Source: Corydoras sp. C115 (lineage: Eukaryota; Chordata; Actinopteri; Siluriformes; Callichthyidae). From it: DNA of 64,000 nt. This document shows, piece after piece, positions 11,375-23,343 of this stretch. Below the pieces are notes generated by a model that was given only the letters and a program-made list of their open reading frames with translations, was not told the origin of the DNA and ran no database searches. How positions within the stretch are numbered: position 1 is the stretch's first letter; each line of letters opens with the position of its first letter. Location: contig JAFMOC010000082.1 of the NCBI GenBank assembly GCA_019802505.1, positions 1,595,001 to 1,659,000 of the forward strand, in the 5' to 3' direction. The translations under genes were made by a program, and so were the position numbers.

Positions 11375-11475
11375 TACATCTGTACATATTACACAATATA
11401 ATAAACACATCTTTTTAAATGTTACACAGACACTGATCACTCGGATATCCTCACCACAGTTTCCTAGCACTTCCA

Positions 11476-11478
<3 letters not shown>

Positions 11479-11521
<43 letters not shown>
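11479..11521 (+). repeat. (AC)n microsatellite
   Basis: About 21 pure AC repeats. Confidence 0.96.
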
Positions 11522-11524
<3 letters not shown>

Positions 11525-12240
11525 TCAATATATATATATATATCCAGCAACTCAGTGTAACTCCATCTCAATATGATTCCAACCCTGCGTGAGATCAAAA
11601 CTGGAGCTGATGGAAATGAGGGCACGACCCCGTCTTCTGCTTCTGCTCCTCACAATCCATAATATTATAAAACAATCCATAATGAACATTAAAGGTGTAT
11701 TTATACACAAATAACATACTTCATGTGATCTTGCCTGATTCCTAATTCAAAGCCCCTTTCCTCCCAATTATGAATTCTATTCATTTAATCTCCTTCAGTC
11801 CACAGAATCAGTTCAGCGGTCACTCAGGTTATTAGAACACGATGCATTCAGGGGTCAGTGGAGATTTGGAGTTATTGAGGTCAGATCAATGAAACCCCCG
11901 ATCTCATGGTGCTTGCTTATCCAGTCAGGTTTCCCTCCCTCATGTCAGCGACAGTACATCAGATAACTGGAACAGCGGTGGACAAAAGGAAAGCTTGGAC
12001 ACTGTGAGTACTGCGCTACTTATAAAATACTTGGTGTGGATTATCAGTAGCACCATTACCAAGAACCTAATCTGTCTGCAAGTCACAAGTCAGTCGAGTT
12101 TATACACATACAACACTTGTTTCATGTATAAACACCAGAGATCATTGGTCAAAATGGCCAAAACACACCAGAGACAAACACATTCAAACTAAACACCGGC
12201 AAATCTGAAGTCACTGAAGTGAAAATCAGGTGAAAGACAG
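11522..12240. other. Repeat-free intronic stretch
   Basis: A short (AT)n at 11528, then about 700 bp without recognisable repeats or supported exons. Confidence 0.55.
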
Positions 12241-12252
12241 AAAGTCATGACA

Positions 12253-12552
12253 CATTCATTCATTCATTCATTCATTATCTCTCACTTTGTTTTCTATTAG
12301 GGTCGCGGTGGGGTTCCCCATGCCCATCCAGGGGAGAACATTTCGGGCGCTGGGCAGATACACCCAGGACAGGGCGCCAATCCATTGCTGGGCCCACACT
12401 CACTCACACAGACACACTCTATATGGGGCAATTTGGAGAAACCCACGCGGACACAGAGAGAACATGGAAACTCCACCTAGATGGGGATTCGAACCAGGAA
12501 TCCCTAGCGCTAAGAGGAGAACATGTTAAACCACTAAGCCACCGTGCCGCCC
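12253..12552 (-). mobile_element. SINE-A, first of a pair
   Basis: Internally deleted. TSD-like AGTCATGACACA is at 12243–12254 and again at 12938–12949, beyond the second copy. Confidence 0.88.
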
Positions 12553-12570
12553 TATCAGGAATCAATCCAG

Positions 12571-12716
12571 CCATTATCTTCCGCTTTATTGCTATATTAG
12601 GGTCGCGAAGGGGGAGGGGGGGGTTCCCCATGCCCATCCAGGGGAGAACGTTTCGGGCGCTGGGCAGATACACCCAGGACGGGACGCCAATCTATCGCTG
12701 GGCACACACTCACTCT

Positions 12717-12747
<31 letters not shown>

Positions 12748-12937
12748 TACATGGGCCAATTTGGAGAACTCAATTGACTTGATCCATGTTTTTGGACTGT
12801 GGGAGGAAACCGGAGAACCCGGAGGAAACCCACGGGGACACGGGGAGAACATGGAAACTCCACCCAGATTGGGATTCGAACCGGGAATCCCTTGCGCTGA
12901 GAGGAGAACATGCCAACCACTAAGCCACCGTGCCGCC
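12571..12937 (-). mobile_element. SINE-A, second of a pair
   Basis: Full length, with a small internal (AC)n expansion; separated from the first copy by TATCAGGAATCAATCCAG. Confidence 0.9.
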
Positions 12938-12949
12938 AGTCATGACACA

Positions 12950-13370
12950 GCCATTTTCATTTCTAGCATCAGCAACAACATCTTATAAATCTTTGCAGTG
13001 TTCCAAACAGCCTCTTCGATCCAGCAGCCAGCAAGCCGCTGTGACTGCACTCCATCAGCCCCGAACACCTCATCTGTCTGAATTAGAACGTCTCCAGACA
13101 ATAACAAGGAAAATGTGATTTATTATTGCTAAATTCATTCATTTTTAATTAGTTCGGTGTAATCAGAGTCGCTGGCGCCTCACACAGGGCTCATACAGTG
13201 GGAAATGGAGGGGGGGGGGCTCATGGTGTTGGTGAAATTTGGAGTTTTATCCTGATTAGAAAATTTTCGATCACATTGTGAAGGTTGCGCAGCGGTGCTG
13301 GGGGGGGGAAGGGGGTAATTGGGAGCTGCCATACCTGGTGCCTCTTTACCGAGATTAGTGCCTCTACCGC
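12950..13370. other. Non-repetitive stretch
   Basis: No gene seen; two short G runs near 13213 and 13304. Confidence 0.55.
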
Positions 13371-13571
13371 ACCCTCAGTGGTCAGGGTGTTGGGCTCTCA
13401 ATCTGAAGGTTGGGGGTTCAATTCCCAGGTCCACTGAAGTTACCAATGTGGGTCCTTGAGCAAGACCCTTAACCCTCATTGCTCCAGGGATGTTGTGATG
13501 AACCCTGTGCTCACCTTGTAAGTCGCTTTGGATAAAAGTGTCCAATAAATGACCAAATGTAAATGTAAATT
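13371..13571 (+). mobile_element. SINE-B, full length
   Basis: CTCAGTGGTCAGGG A-box region, GGTTCAATTCC B box, tail AAGTCGCTTTGGATAAAAG with AAATGTAAATGTAAAT. Confidence 0.88.
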
Positions 13572-13887
13572 ACAATAATTCACGTCCTTTCATGCCTTAC
13601 TGCTTTTAGAAAGCTGTTACAAACTTACCATGACAAAAAAAGGTTTCATTCATAAATATATTTGCTGAAAGTGGGTCTTCCACAACGTAATCTGGTCCGA
13701 TTTCTAAAGTGAATGCGGATCGCTGAGTAACAGGATACCAGTTTCTCTAACAAATACAAAAAATTCTGCCTAGTGGACAAATTACAGAATGCAGTTTATA
13801 AACAACAGCTGCAGCAGGTTTAGTGCTGATCGGGAATCGGCTCACTGTTTGTATTCATCTGTATTTTATGATTTCAAATAATGTAAT

Positions 13888-14220
13888 GGTGGCTTAGTGG
13901 TCAGCACGTTCGCCTCTCAGCACTAGGGATTCCCGGTTCCCCATCTGGGTGGAGTTTCCATGTTCTCCCCGTGTCCGCGTGGGTTTCCTCCGGGTTCTCC
14001 GCTTTCCTCCCACAGTCCAAAAACATGGATCAAGTCAATTGAGTTCTCCAAAATTGTGTGTCTGTGTGTGTGTGAGTGAGTGTGTGCCCAGCGATGGATT
14101 GGCACCCAGTCCTGGGTGTGTCTGCCCAGCACCCGAAACATTCTCCCCTGGATGGGCATGGGGAACCCGCCCCCCCCCACGACCCTAATAGAGGATAAAG
14201 CAGAAGATAATGAATGGATG
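13888..14220 (+). mobile_element. SINE-A, first of a dimer
   Basis: Head slightly truncated; shares the unusual CCAAAATTGTGTGTCTGTG deletion with its downstream neighbour. Confidence 0.88.
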
Positions 14221-14235
14221 GATTCTGATTCTAGG

Positions 14236-14570
14236 GGCTTAGTGGTTAGCATGTTCTCCTCTCAGCGCTGGGGATTCCCGGTTCCATTCCCAATCTGGGT
14301 GGAGTTTTCATGTTCTCCCCGTGTCCGCGTGGGTTTCCTCCGGGTTCTCCGCTTTCCTCCCACAGTCCAAAAACATGGATCAAGTCAATTGAGTTCTCCA
14401 AAATTGTGTGTCTGTGTGTGTGGGTGTGTGCCCAGGGATGGATTGGCGCCCTGTCCTGGGTCTATCTGCCCAGCGCCCGAAACGTTTTCCCCCGAAACGT
14501 TCTCCCCCCCCCCCCCCCCCGCGACCCTAATAGAGGATAAAACGGAAGATAATGAATGAATGAATGAAGA
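14236..14570 (+). mobile_element. SINE-A, second of a dimer
   Basis: Same diagnostic deletion as the preceding copy, indicating local duplication; contains a long C run. Confidence 0.88.
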
Positions 14571-15205
14571 TAAAGTATACCACAAATGTGAAGCGCTCAG
14601 AGGGGTGTGTTATTGTCAATAATGTAATGGCTGGACAAACAGCTCAGCCAATCAGATTTAAGGACCAGAATTATCTGTTTTAAAGGTATCTATATTGTTA
14701 TTCTAATCCAGTGTTGTTAGTAAAGACTTGAATATTATTCAGCTAACCAATCGGATCACTGGACTGTAAAAATCTAAAGGAGTTATTCATGCAGATACAG
14801 ATTAATATTGGAGAGCTAAAGGAAATCCCACTGCGAGGTGTTTCAGGTTCAAACAGACGAGTTGGGCTAAACATGCAGCTGGTTTAATTGCGTTAAAATC
14901 CAGAGAGACTCGAAAACTTTATAAGAACACATTCTTCTTCAGAACAGCAAAGCTGAAGATTTGGAGACAGAACAGAAGCAGAGCAGCTCGGGTGAGGAGG
15001 AGGAGGAGGAGGAGGAGAAAGAGCTATATATAGGCCAAATCCACACAGCAGGTCCAAAGCCCAAGATTTAAATGAGCACACTATCTGTTAGGAGACGTCT
15101 GCCAACATACGATCTGAATCAGAATCGCACTCGTACCGCGTTAACCGACGACGAGAGGAAGACGAAACGGCTGAGAGTTGGCTGACAGCAGGGCAGACGG
15201 AGGAC
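14571..15205. other. Repeat-free stretch with (GAG)n
   Basis: Contains (GAG)n at 14995–15018 and the MEF2-like site; no supported exon. Confidence 0.55.
15024..15033. promoter_or_regulatory. MEF2-like palindromic site
   Basis: CTATATATAG matches the MEF2 consensus and lies after (GAG)n in non-repetitive sequence. It may be chance; no transcript start is evident. Confidence 0.2.
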
Positions 15206-15418
15206 GGGCGTGGTGGCTCAGTGGTCAGGGCATTGGGCTGTCAATCTGAAGGTTGGGGGTTCAAATCCCAGGTCCACTGAAGTTACCAATGTGGGTCCTT
15301 GAGCAAGACCCTTAACCCTCATTGCTTCAGGGATGTTGTGATGAACCCTGTGCTCACCTTGTAAGTCGCTTTGGATAAAAGCGTCCAATAAATTACCAAA
15401 TGTGAAGTAAATGTAAAT
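15206..15418 (+). mobile_element. SINE-B, full length
   Basis: GTGGTGGCTCAGTGGTCAGG, GGTTCAAATCC, tail ending AAATGTGAAGTAAATGTAAA. Confidence 0.9.
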
Positions 15419-15590
15419 TTTGCAGATGCTTTTATCCAAAGCGAGCACAGGGCTGATCAAAGCATCCCTGGAACACTGAGGGTTAAGGGCCTCGCTCAAG
15501 AACCCACATTGGTAACTTTAGTAAAACTAGGATTTGACCCCACAACCTTCAGCAGCCTAACCACTAAGCTACCACACCCATGTCTGTGTG
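15419..15590 (-). mobile_element. SINE-B, decayed, inverted beside the previous copy
   Basis: Tail to tail with the plus copy; lacks part of the tail and shows many substitutions. Confidence 0.75.
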
Positions 15591-15599
15591 GGTAATATT

Positions 15600-15731
15600 A
15601 CCTGCTCTAAATTGCCCCATATAAGTGTGTGTACCCCCAACAATGGATAGGCACCCTGTCCTGACCCAGAGCTCAAAACATTCTCTATGGATGGGAAGAG
15701 GGAACCCCAATAAAGGATTAAGCAGAATTAA
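15600..15731 (+). mobile_element. SINE-A-related, diverged 3' fragment
   Basis: Decayed body from TAAATTGCCCCATATAAGTG to the tail. Confidence 0.65.
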
Positions 15732-15876
15732 TTCATTCATTCATTTATTCATTATCTTCCGCTTTATCCTCTAGTAGGGTCGCGGGGGGGTTCCCCATGC
15801 CCATCCAGGGGAGAACGTTTCGGGTGCTGGGCAGATACACCCAGGACAGGGCGCCAACCTATCGCTAACCTATCGA
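15731..15876 (-). mobile_element. SINE-A, head-truncated
   Basis: Tail and body to CCAACCTATCGCT, followed by short repeats of CTAACCTATCGACCAA. Confidence 0.85.
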
Positions 15877-16016
15877 CCAACCTACCTAACCTATCGACCA
15901 AATGTAGGACGGACCAATGGCTGCCTGCTGTATGAGAACAGAAACACTGCAAATCAAACCCTGATCAGAACGTAACGTTGCAAAACAGATGCAATCAACG
16001 ATCTGAGACGACCGGA

Positions 16017-16200
16017 CGGGGGTTAACATGTCCACCTCTCAGCGCTGGGGGCTCCAGGTTGTAATCCCAATCTGAGTGGAGTTCCCATGTTCTCCCCGTG
16101 TCCATGAGGGTTTTTTCGGGGTTCTTCAGTTTCCTTCCACAGTCTAAAAACATGGATTCAAGGGAATTGGCTGTTCTAAATTCTCCCTTCTATACTGTCT
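16017..16200 (+). mobile_element. SINE-A-related, diverged 5' half
   Basis: Head and core with many substitutions; an older subfamily with CAGGTTGTAATCC in place of the B box. Confidence 0.65.
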
Positions 16201-16209
16201 CTATAGTGT

Positions 16210-16447
16210 GTGTGTGTGAGTTGTAGACTTGTGGTTAAGGAACCAGCCTTGTGACCTGAAGGTCCATGGTTCGATTCCTAACAAGTCCTACAGCTGAAGT
16301 GCCCTTGGGCAAAGCACCTAACCCCAATTTCCCCCCGGGCGACGTGGAAAGGTCTGCCCACTGCGCCGGGAACGTGTGCTCACTTCACTCAGAGTGTGAG
16401 TGTGTGTACATTCCTCTGTGTGTAAGTACTGCAGGCAAAATAAATCA
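16210..16447 (+). mobile_element. SINE-C, tRNA-derived
   Basis: A third family: TGTGGTTAAGGAACCAGCC A-box region, GGTTCGATTCC B box, body AAGTGCCCTTGGGCAAAGCA and GAACGTGTGCTCACTTC. A short related tail piece (CACATTTAACCCATCTGTGC) occurs inverted near 50388. Confidence 0.7.
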
Positions 16448-16553
16448 GTAAAACTTAATATTAAAGCATCCCCCCCCCCCCGGATGGGCATGGGGGTCTA
16501 CATACTGCCTACCACAGTCTCCACACGCCATAACGCTAGGATGTCCAAATATA

Positions 16554-16590
<37 letters not shown>

Positions 16591-16593
<3 letters not shown>

Positions 16594-16933
16594 TTCATTC
16601 ATTATCTCCCGCTTTATCCTCTATTAGGGTCGCGGTGGGGTTCCCCATGCCAATCCAGGGGAGAACGTCTCGGGCGCTGGGCAGATACACCCAGGACAGG
16701 GTGCCGATCCATCGCTGGGCACACACACTCACTCACACACACTCTATATGGGGCAATTTTTTGAGAATTCAATTGACTTGATCCATGTTTTTGGACTGTG
16801 GGAGGAAACCGGAGAACCCGGAGGAAACCCACACAGACACGGGGAAAACATGGAAACTCCACCCAGATGGGGATTTGAACCGGGAATCCCAAGTGCTGAG
16901 AGGAGAACATGCTAACCACTAAGCCACCGTGCC

Positions 16934-16936
<3 letters not shown>
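16591..16936 (-). mobile_element. SINE-A, full length in (AT)n
   Basis: Complete copy flanked on both sides by (TA)n. Confidence 0.92.
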
Positions 16937-16978
<42 letters not shown>

Positions 16979-16981
<3 letters not shown>

Positions 16982-17106
16982 TTCATTATCTCCCGCTTTA
17001 TCCTCTATTAGGGTCACGGTGGGGTTCCCCATGCCCATCCAGGGGAGAACGTCTCGGGCGCTGGGCAGATAGACCCAGGACAGGGCGCCAATCCATCGCT
17101 GGGCAT
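16979..17106 (-). mobile_element. SINE-A, head-truncated
   Basis: Ends at ATCGCTGGGCA, where it runs into (AT)n. Confidence 0.88.
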
Positions 17107-17117
17107 ATATATATATT

Positions 17118-17128
<11 letters not shown>

Positions 17129-17203
<75 letters not shown>

Positions 17204-17237
17204 ACCCTAATAGAGGATAAAGCGGAAGATAATGAAT

Positions 17238-17307
<70 letters not shown>
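17129..17307 (+). repeat. Paired (AT)n tracts
   Basis: Two long (AT)n runs (17129–17198, 17240–17307) around a SINE-A tail fragment. Others lie at 16561–16590 and 16938–16978. Each could extrude as a cruciform. Confidence 0.95.
17203..17239 (+). mobile_element. SINE-A tail fragment
   Basis: Only CCCTAATAGAGGATAAAGCG and the tail, within (AT)n. Confidence 0.8.
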
Positions 17308-17310
<3 letters not shown>

Positions 17311-17611
17311 TGAAGTACGTGGCATCATCAAAGCTTCTATAAATAATGAATCAGTCTCCCACGTCTTTATAGAATATGCTGAGATCTCAGTTCACTCTCT
17401 TTACATTTAGTGATTGATTCCTCGTTATAATGTTGATTGATTTATTTAAACAAGCTGCATTAAGTGAATTGAATTATGCCTGATTGCTCCGAAACTCTTA
17501 TAGAACGTTCTCTCCTGAGGATACACACAACAGGCCATCAACTCACTTCGATCGCTGACTATGAACACGAGCCCTCAGTCACCAGGGTCAGGTGTTCATC
17601 TAAAATTATAA
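17308..17611. other. Non-repetitive stretch
   Basis: Nothing recognised. Confidence 0.55.
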
Positions 17612-17939
17612 TTCATTCATTTATTATCTTCCGCTTTATCCTCTATTAGGGTCGCGGTGGGGTTCCCCATGTCCATCCAGGGGAGAACGCCCCAGGCGCT
17701 GGGCAGACACACCCAGGACAGGGCACCAATCCATCGCTGGGCACACACTCACTCACACAATTTGGGGCAATTTGGAGAACTCAATTGACTTGATCCATGT
17801 TTTTGGACTGTGGGAGGAAACCGGAGAACCCGGAGGAAACCACGCGGAAACGGGGAGAACATGGAAACTCCACCCAGATGGGGATTCGAACCGGGAATCC
17901 CTAGCGCTGAGAGGAGAACGTGCTGACCACTAAGCCACC
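17612..17939 (-). mobile_element. SINE-A, nearly full length
   Basis: TSD ATCTAAAATTATA on both sides. Confidence 0.92.
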
Positions 17940-18061
17940 CATCTAAAATTATAAAGAAAATAAAATTAAAAATGTAGGTGTTTTTGTGTAAGTCCTCATT
18001 CATACTGAGGCATAACAACAGAACTGTGAACGTGACTCGAGGTTGGGACGATTACACAAAC

Positions 18062-18106
<45 letters not shown>

Positions 18107-18446
18107 TAACAATAATATAAACTCTGAGAGCAGAACAGATTCCTCTGTGGGACGGAGGGATACATGAGTTATATAGCGATAGTTGTCCATCACAGAGACA
18201 CGAGTGAAACAACATGAGGATGAAAGTATTTTAAAGCCTGATGTAATGATGGACAGACAGAGACAGATGGACAGACTGATGATGAATGGATGACAGCAGA
18301 GTCCCCCTCGCCCACAGCCCAAGTTACCAGACTGTAAAAACAAAATCAATAGTCAATCAGAACGTCCCACACAATGAGAGCGAGACAAAAGAAAGTGTGT
18401 CACGAGAGAAACTCCATCTGTCCAGCAACATTACACAAACCAAACA
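17940..18446. other. Sequence between SINE and 27-bp array
   Basis: (AAT)n and a (GACA)-rich patch near 18250; no gene. Confidence 0.55.
18064..18104 (+). repeat. (AAT)n microsatellite
   Basis: About 13 AAT repeats. Similar triplet tracts lie at 21133–21169, 39093–39133 and 40854–40894. Confidence 0.95.
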
Positions 18447-19273
18447 CAGTGCACAGACCAACAGACAGCCCCTCAGTGCACAGACCAACAGACAGCCCCT
18501 CAGTGCACAGACCAACAGACAGCTCCTCAGTGCACAGACCAACAGACAGATCCTCAGTGCACAGACCAACAGACAGCCCCTCAGTGCACAGACCAACAGA
18601 CAGCTCCTCAGTGCACAGACCAACAGACAGCTCCTCAGTGCACAGACCAACAGACAGCTCCACAGTGCACAGACCAACAGACAGATCCTCAGTGCACAGA
18701 CCAACAGACAGCCCCTCAGTGCAGACCAACAGACAGCCCCTCAGTGCACAGACCAACAGACAGCTCCTCAGTGCACAGACCAACAGACAGATCCTCAGTG
18801 CACAGACCAACAGACAGCCCCTCAGTGCACAGACCAACAGACAGCTCCTCAGTGCACAGACCAACAGACAGCTCCTCAGTGCACAGACCAACAGACAGCT
18901 CCACAGTGCACAGACCAACAGACAGATCCTCAGTGCACAGACCAACAGACAGCTCCTCAGTGCACAGACCAACAGACAGCTCCTCAGTGCACAGACCAAC
19001 AGACAGCCCCTCAGTGCACAGACCAACAGACAGCTCCTCAGTGCACAGACCAACAGACAGCTCCTCAGTGCACAGACCAACAGACAGCCCCTCAGTGCAC
19101 AGACCAACAGACAGCCCCTCAGTGCACAGACCAACAGACAGCCCCTCAGTGCACAGACCAACAGACAGCCCCTCAGTGCACAGACCAACAGACAGCTCCT
19201 CAGTGCACAGACCAACAGACAGCTCCTCAGTGCACAGACCAACAGACAGCTCCTCAGTGCACAGACCAACAGA
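18447..19273 (+). repeat. 27-bp minisatellite, about 30 units
   Basis: The unit begins CAGTGCACAGACCAACAGAC and ends with a variable AGCCCCT, AGCTCCT, AGATCCT or AGCTCCA. An eight-unit pattern of these variants occurs twice in succession, separated by a 2-base deletion near 18721. All frames are open because 27 is a multiple of three. It abuts a SINE-A at 19315. Confidence 0.95.
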
Positions 19274-19314
19274 TCATAATGGATTTTTTTGGGGGGCAAA
19301 GTGTAAAAACTTTT

Positions 19315-19645
19315 CATTCATTCATTATCTTCCGCTTTATCCTCTATTAGGGTCGCGGTGGGGTTCCCCATGCCCATCCAGGGGAGAACGTCTCGGGCGC
19401 TGGGCAGATACACCCAGGACAGGGCGCCAATCCATCGCTGGACACACACTCACTCTATATGGGGTAATTTAGAGAACTCAATTAACTTGATCCATGTTTT
19501 TGGACTGTGGGAGGAAACCGGAGAACCCGGAGGAAACCCACGCGGACACGGGGAGAACATGGAAACTCCACCCAGATGGGGATTCGAACCGGGAATCCCT
19601 AGTGCTGAGAGGAGAACATGCTAAACCACTAAGCCACCGTGCCGC
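19315..19645 (-). mobile_element. SINE-A, nearly full length
   Basis: Flanked by GTGTAAAAACTTTT and ATGTAAAAACTTA, an aged TSD. Confidence 0.92.
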
Positions 19646-19701
19646 ATGTAAAAACTTAAACCATTTATTTATATATATATATATATGTATGATTGAATCA
19701 G

Positions 19702-20047
19702 GCGGTACGGTGGCTTAGTGGTTTAGCATGTTCTCCTCTCAGCACTAGGGATTCCCAGTTCGAATCCCCATCTGGGTGGAGTTTCCATGTTCTCCCCGTG
19801 TCCACGTGGGTTTCCTCCGGGTTCTTCGGTTTCCTCCCACATTCCAAAAACATGGATCAAGTCAATTGAATTCTCCAAATTGCCCCATATAGAGTGTGTG
19901 TGTGCGAGTGAGTGTGTGCTCAGTGATAGATTGGCGCCCTGTCCTGGGTGTATCTGCCCAGCGCCCGAAACGTTCTCCCCTGGATGGGCATGGGGAACCC
20001 CACCGCGACCCTAATATAGGATAAAGCGGAAGATAATGAATGATTAA
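19702..20047 (+). mobile_element. SINE-A, full length
   Basis: Aged TSD TGATTGAATCA / TGATTAAATCA. Confidence 0.92.
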
Positions 20048-20813
20048 ATCAAACAGCAAATAAATATGATTTATGATTATATGATTTTATGACGTATAGA
20101 GAAATTGAAATGATGAAACAAAAGACGTCTGTTGTACGGCAGACGCATCATCATCATCATTACATCAGCGGTTGCATGGATACCACAGGCGTGCATATTT
20201 AGACAACCTTCGTTTTAATGGTTAAATGGTATTTAGATTAAATGTAGTACAAACAGAGCAGCAGACGATTTCAGGTTTGTCTTTTGGTTCAGAGGCTTAA
20301 GAAAATGTGTCTTTAATCTTTAAGCTAACGACGAGAGGAAAGATCTCAGTCTTCGTGGTGTTCAACTCTCAGTCTGTCAGATATTCATATCTTTAATAAA
20401 TAAGAAATGAGACGATGAATCCATCCTCCTCCATCATCAGCAGGACTCTCAAATCAAAACCGTAAAGAGTCCGATTTCCACTGCAGCGCCGATCAAGAGC
20501 GCCGTCTCCTCTCAGGTCCTGAGCATTGGGTTTTTTGGGTTTAGGTAACTAGGTTAAAAGAAAAGGGTAACTATTTTTAGATTTTAAATCAAAGGTCGTG
20601 GGATTAAGACGTGCTCTCGTGTGTTAGGTTTCACACCTCAGCCATTTCAGCCGGTGAATGGTTTCCAGTGAAACGTGTCTCTTTAATGCATCGGCTTTTT
20701 ACGAGACAGGATTTTAGTAACGCAATTACACAAGTCAATCTAGCACACTGAAGAGGCAGCTGTTACAACTGCACCCTTAAATTACATCCAGTAGATGCAC
20801 TGAAAGAGATGAA

Positions 20814-20888
<75 letters not shown>

Positions 20889-21130
20889 CTAATAACAGGC
20901 AGAGTGCTGGTTAATTAAAGCTGTGCTAAAATAACAGGCTACAGTGACACCACGCTGAGTTCCAACATTTACTGAATCAGCCGACTCATAAAATGTCACC
21001 AAGGATCCGCCTTCACAGAACAATGGTACAATCCAGAACGTACATAATAACAATAAATTAAAGTATAACATCGCATCTATACAGAGGTGCTGATTTATTG
21101 AGCTTTTTCCTCATTTAATAACATGTAACT
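20048..21130. other. Longest repeat-poor part of the intron
   Basis: Only the (AC)n at 20815 stands out; no frame with a recognisable domain. Confidence 0.55.
20815..20886 (+). repeat. (AC)n microsatellite
   Basis: About 35 pure AC repeats. Confidence 0.97.
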
Positions 21131-21131
21131 G

Positions 21132-21169
<38 letters not shown>

Positions 21170-21170
21170 C

Positions 21171-21303
21171 CAGCGATGGATTGGCGCCCTGTCCTGGGTC
21201 TATCTGTCCAGCGCCCGAGACGTTCTCCCCTGGATGCGCATGGGGAACCCCACCGCGACCCTAATAGAGGATAAAGCGGAAGATAATGAATTAATGAATG
21301 AAT
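21171..21303 (+). mobile_element. SINE-A, 5'-truncated in (ATT)n
   Basis: 3' part inserted in (TTA)n; the triplet repeat continues on both sides. Confidence 0.88.
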
Positions 21304-21334
21304 TATTATTATTATTATTATTATTATTATTTTG

Positions 21335-21690
21335 GGCGGCACGGTGGCTTAGTGGTTAGCACGTTCTCCTCTCAGCGCTAGGGATTCCCGGTTCGAATCC
21401 CCATCTGGGTGGAGTTTCCATGTTCTCCCCGTGTCTGCGTGGGTTTCCTCCGGGTTCTCCGGTTTCCTCCCACAGTCCAAAAACATGGATCAAGTCAACT
21501 GAATTCTCAAAATTGCCCCATATAGAGTGTGTCTGTGTGAGTGAGTGTGTGCCCAGCGATGGATTGGCGCCCTGTCCTGGGTCTGTCTGCCCGGCGCCCA
21601 AGACGTTCTCCCCTGGATGGGCATGGGGAACCCCACCGCGACCCTAATAGAGGATAAAGCGGGAGATAATGAATGAATGAATGAATGAAT
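21335..21690 (+). mobile_element. SINE-A, full length
   Basis: Complete copy just after the preceding fragment in (ATT)n. Confidence 0.93.
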
Positions 21691-22227
21691 TATTATTTTG
21701 CCATTACACACTTTAAAAGCACTACTTGCAAAGTCCACAAGGTGGCGCCAAATAGATCCCGTGTGTATTGTGAGAGTCCTTTAGATAACGATACACCTGC
21801 TGATATCGATTAACACATCACATCTTTTTATTGGGCCTCATGGCAACTGTGTTTATCTTTTAAAGGTTAAAAATGTAGCTTTGTGTTTTTGAAGCGTTAC
21901 ATAAACGTTTCCGAGTGGACGAAGCTCGACCCCGGATTTGTTTCGGCCCAGGGTGCGGACAGAAAGACGGCTATTGTCATTATGCCGGTGATCAGCACTT
22001 CACTGGAATGTCACAGTAACAAAAGCTCCGGTAGAGAGTGGGATAAGTGGGCTTAAGCGAGCGAGCCCATCTCGAACCCTTGCACAATGCAGCTTGCTCA
22101 GACAGCAAGAGAGAACAGTGGGTCCATGAGGGGGATTAAGGGCAGTCAGCAGTACAGAGGTCAATGCATTCCACATTCCTCCGTGTCTGTGGAGCCGTCC
22201 ATCTGTCCACCTGTCCATCCTACACAC
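21691..22227. other. Non-repetitive stretch
   Basis: No gene recognised. A short GTGCACTATATAGTGC palindrome lies farther on, at about 22665. Confidence 0.5.
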
Positions 22228-22617
22228 TAGGGGTGAGCTGCAATATTCGCCGATTCGACGATTCGATTCGGAGAACCGTAGTCGTCTATGAACCTCATAG
22301 TCGAATGTACCATTTTGACCACATGGGGGCGCCCATGGCTGCTGCTAAGCATTAGTTTTTACATGAAATGTCTTTGTTTTCGTTATATATATTGCAAATA
22401 AAATCATCTTAATTTCTGTTAATATTTTTTTTAAATGATGTGTGCGCTCCAACAATATAAAATATATAACAAAATATTTTAAAAAATTTTTTTTATAAAC
22501 CACGCTTATAGCGCCATCTTGTGGTGAAATTTTAACCGATTCGACCATTAGTCGACTATAGGGAAAATCTGACGAATCGGATTCGACTATGAAAATCCTT
22601 AGTTGAAGACACCCCTA
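22228..22617 (+). mobile_element. hAT-like MITE, copy 1
   Basis: Termini TAGGGGTG and CACCCCTA, with inner inverted stretches of ATTCGACTATGA type. Inverted relative to the other two copies. The TSD is not clean because the flanks are (CA)-rich. Non-coding. Confidence 0.82.
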
Positions 22618-22770
22618 CACACACACCAGGGTTCTGATACAAATCATCCTGCTTTATGGATCTAGTGCACTATATAGTGCGTCAGCCATGTTGTAGTGTT
22701 GGATTTTCGACTGCTGGTCTGACTCTATATACAGAGCGCTATGGAATTTCCCAAACTGAACCTCAATCCA

Positions 22771-22772
<2 letters not shown>

Positions 22773-22812
<40 letters not shown>
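22773..22812 (+). repeat. (GT)n microsatellite
   Basis: About 20 GT repeats. Confidence 0.96.
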
Positions 22813-22815
<3 letters not shown>

Positions 22816-22993
22816 TGTGTACACTATAAAGCATCATTATAGACCACAATGCACTGCGGTCTGCTTTTGTAATTTGTGGAGCGGTGTGTCAGTGGTTTGG
22901 TGGTTTGTTTATTCCCCAGAAAAAAAAAAGATCTCTTTTTTAAGCGGCCTGTTTTTTTAAACCAGTGTTTAAAAAAAAATTATGTAAAATCTA

Positions 22994-23302
22994 CTAGGGA
23001 TTCCCGGTTCGAATCCCCATCTGGGTGGAGTTTCCATGTTCTCCCCGTGTCCACGTGGGTTTCCTCCGGGTTCTCCGGTTTCCTCCCACAGTCCAAAAAA
23101 CATGGATCAAGTCAATCGAATTCTCCAAATTGCCCCATATAGAGTGTGTCTGTGTGAGTGAGTGTGTGTGCCCAGTGATAGATTGGCGTCCTGTCCTGGG
23201 TGTATCTGCCCGGCGCCCGAAACTTTCTCCCATGGATGGGCATGGAGAACCACACCCCCCCCCACGAACCTAGAGATAAAGCGGAAGATAATGGATGGAG
23301 GA
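22994..23302 (+). mobile_element. SINE-A, 5'-truncated
   Basis: Starts at CTAGGGATTCCCGG; complete 3' side. Confidence 0.9.
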
Positions 23303-23343
23303 TGAATATTAAATATTTTGGCTGGATGTATTTAAAGTACATA

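Noticed and set aside
18286..19350. Frames of 240–354 codons with SAQTNRQ or VHRPTDS repeats
   Set aside because: Artefacts of the 27-bp minisatellite; all three frames are open on both strands.
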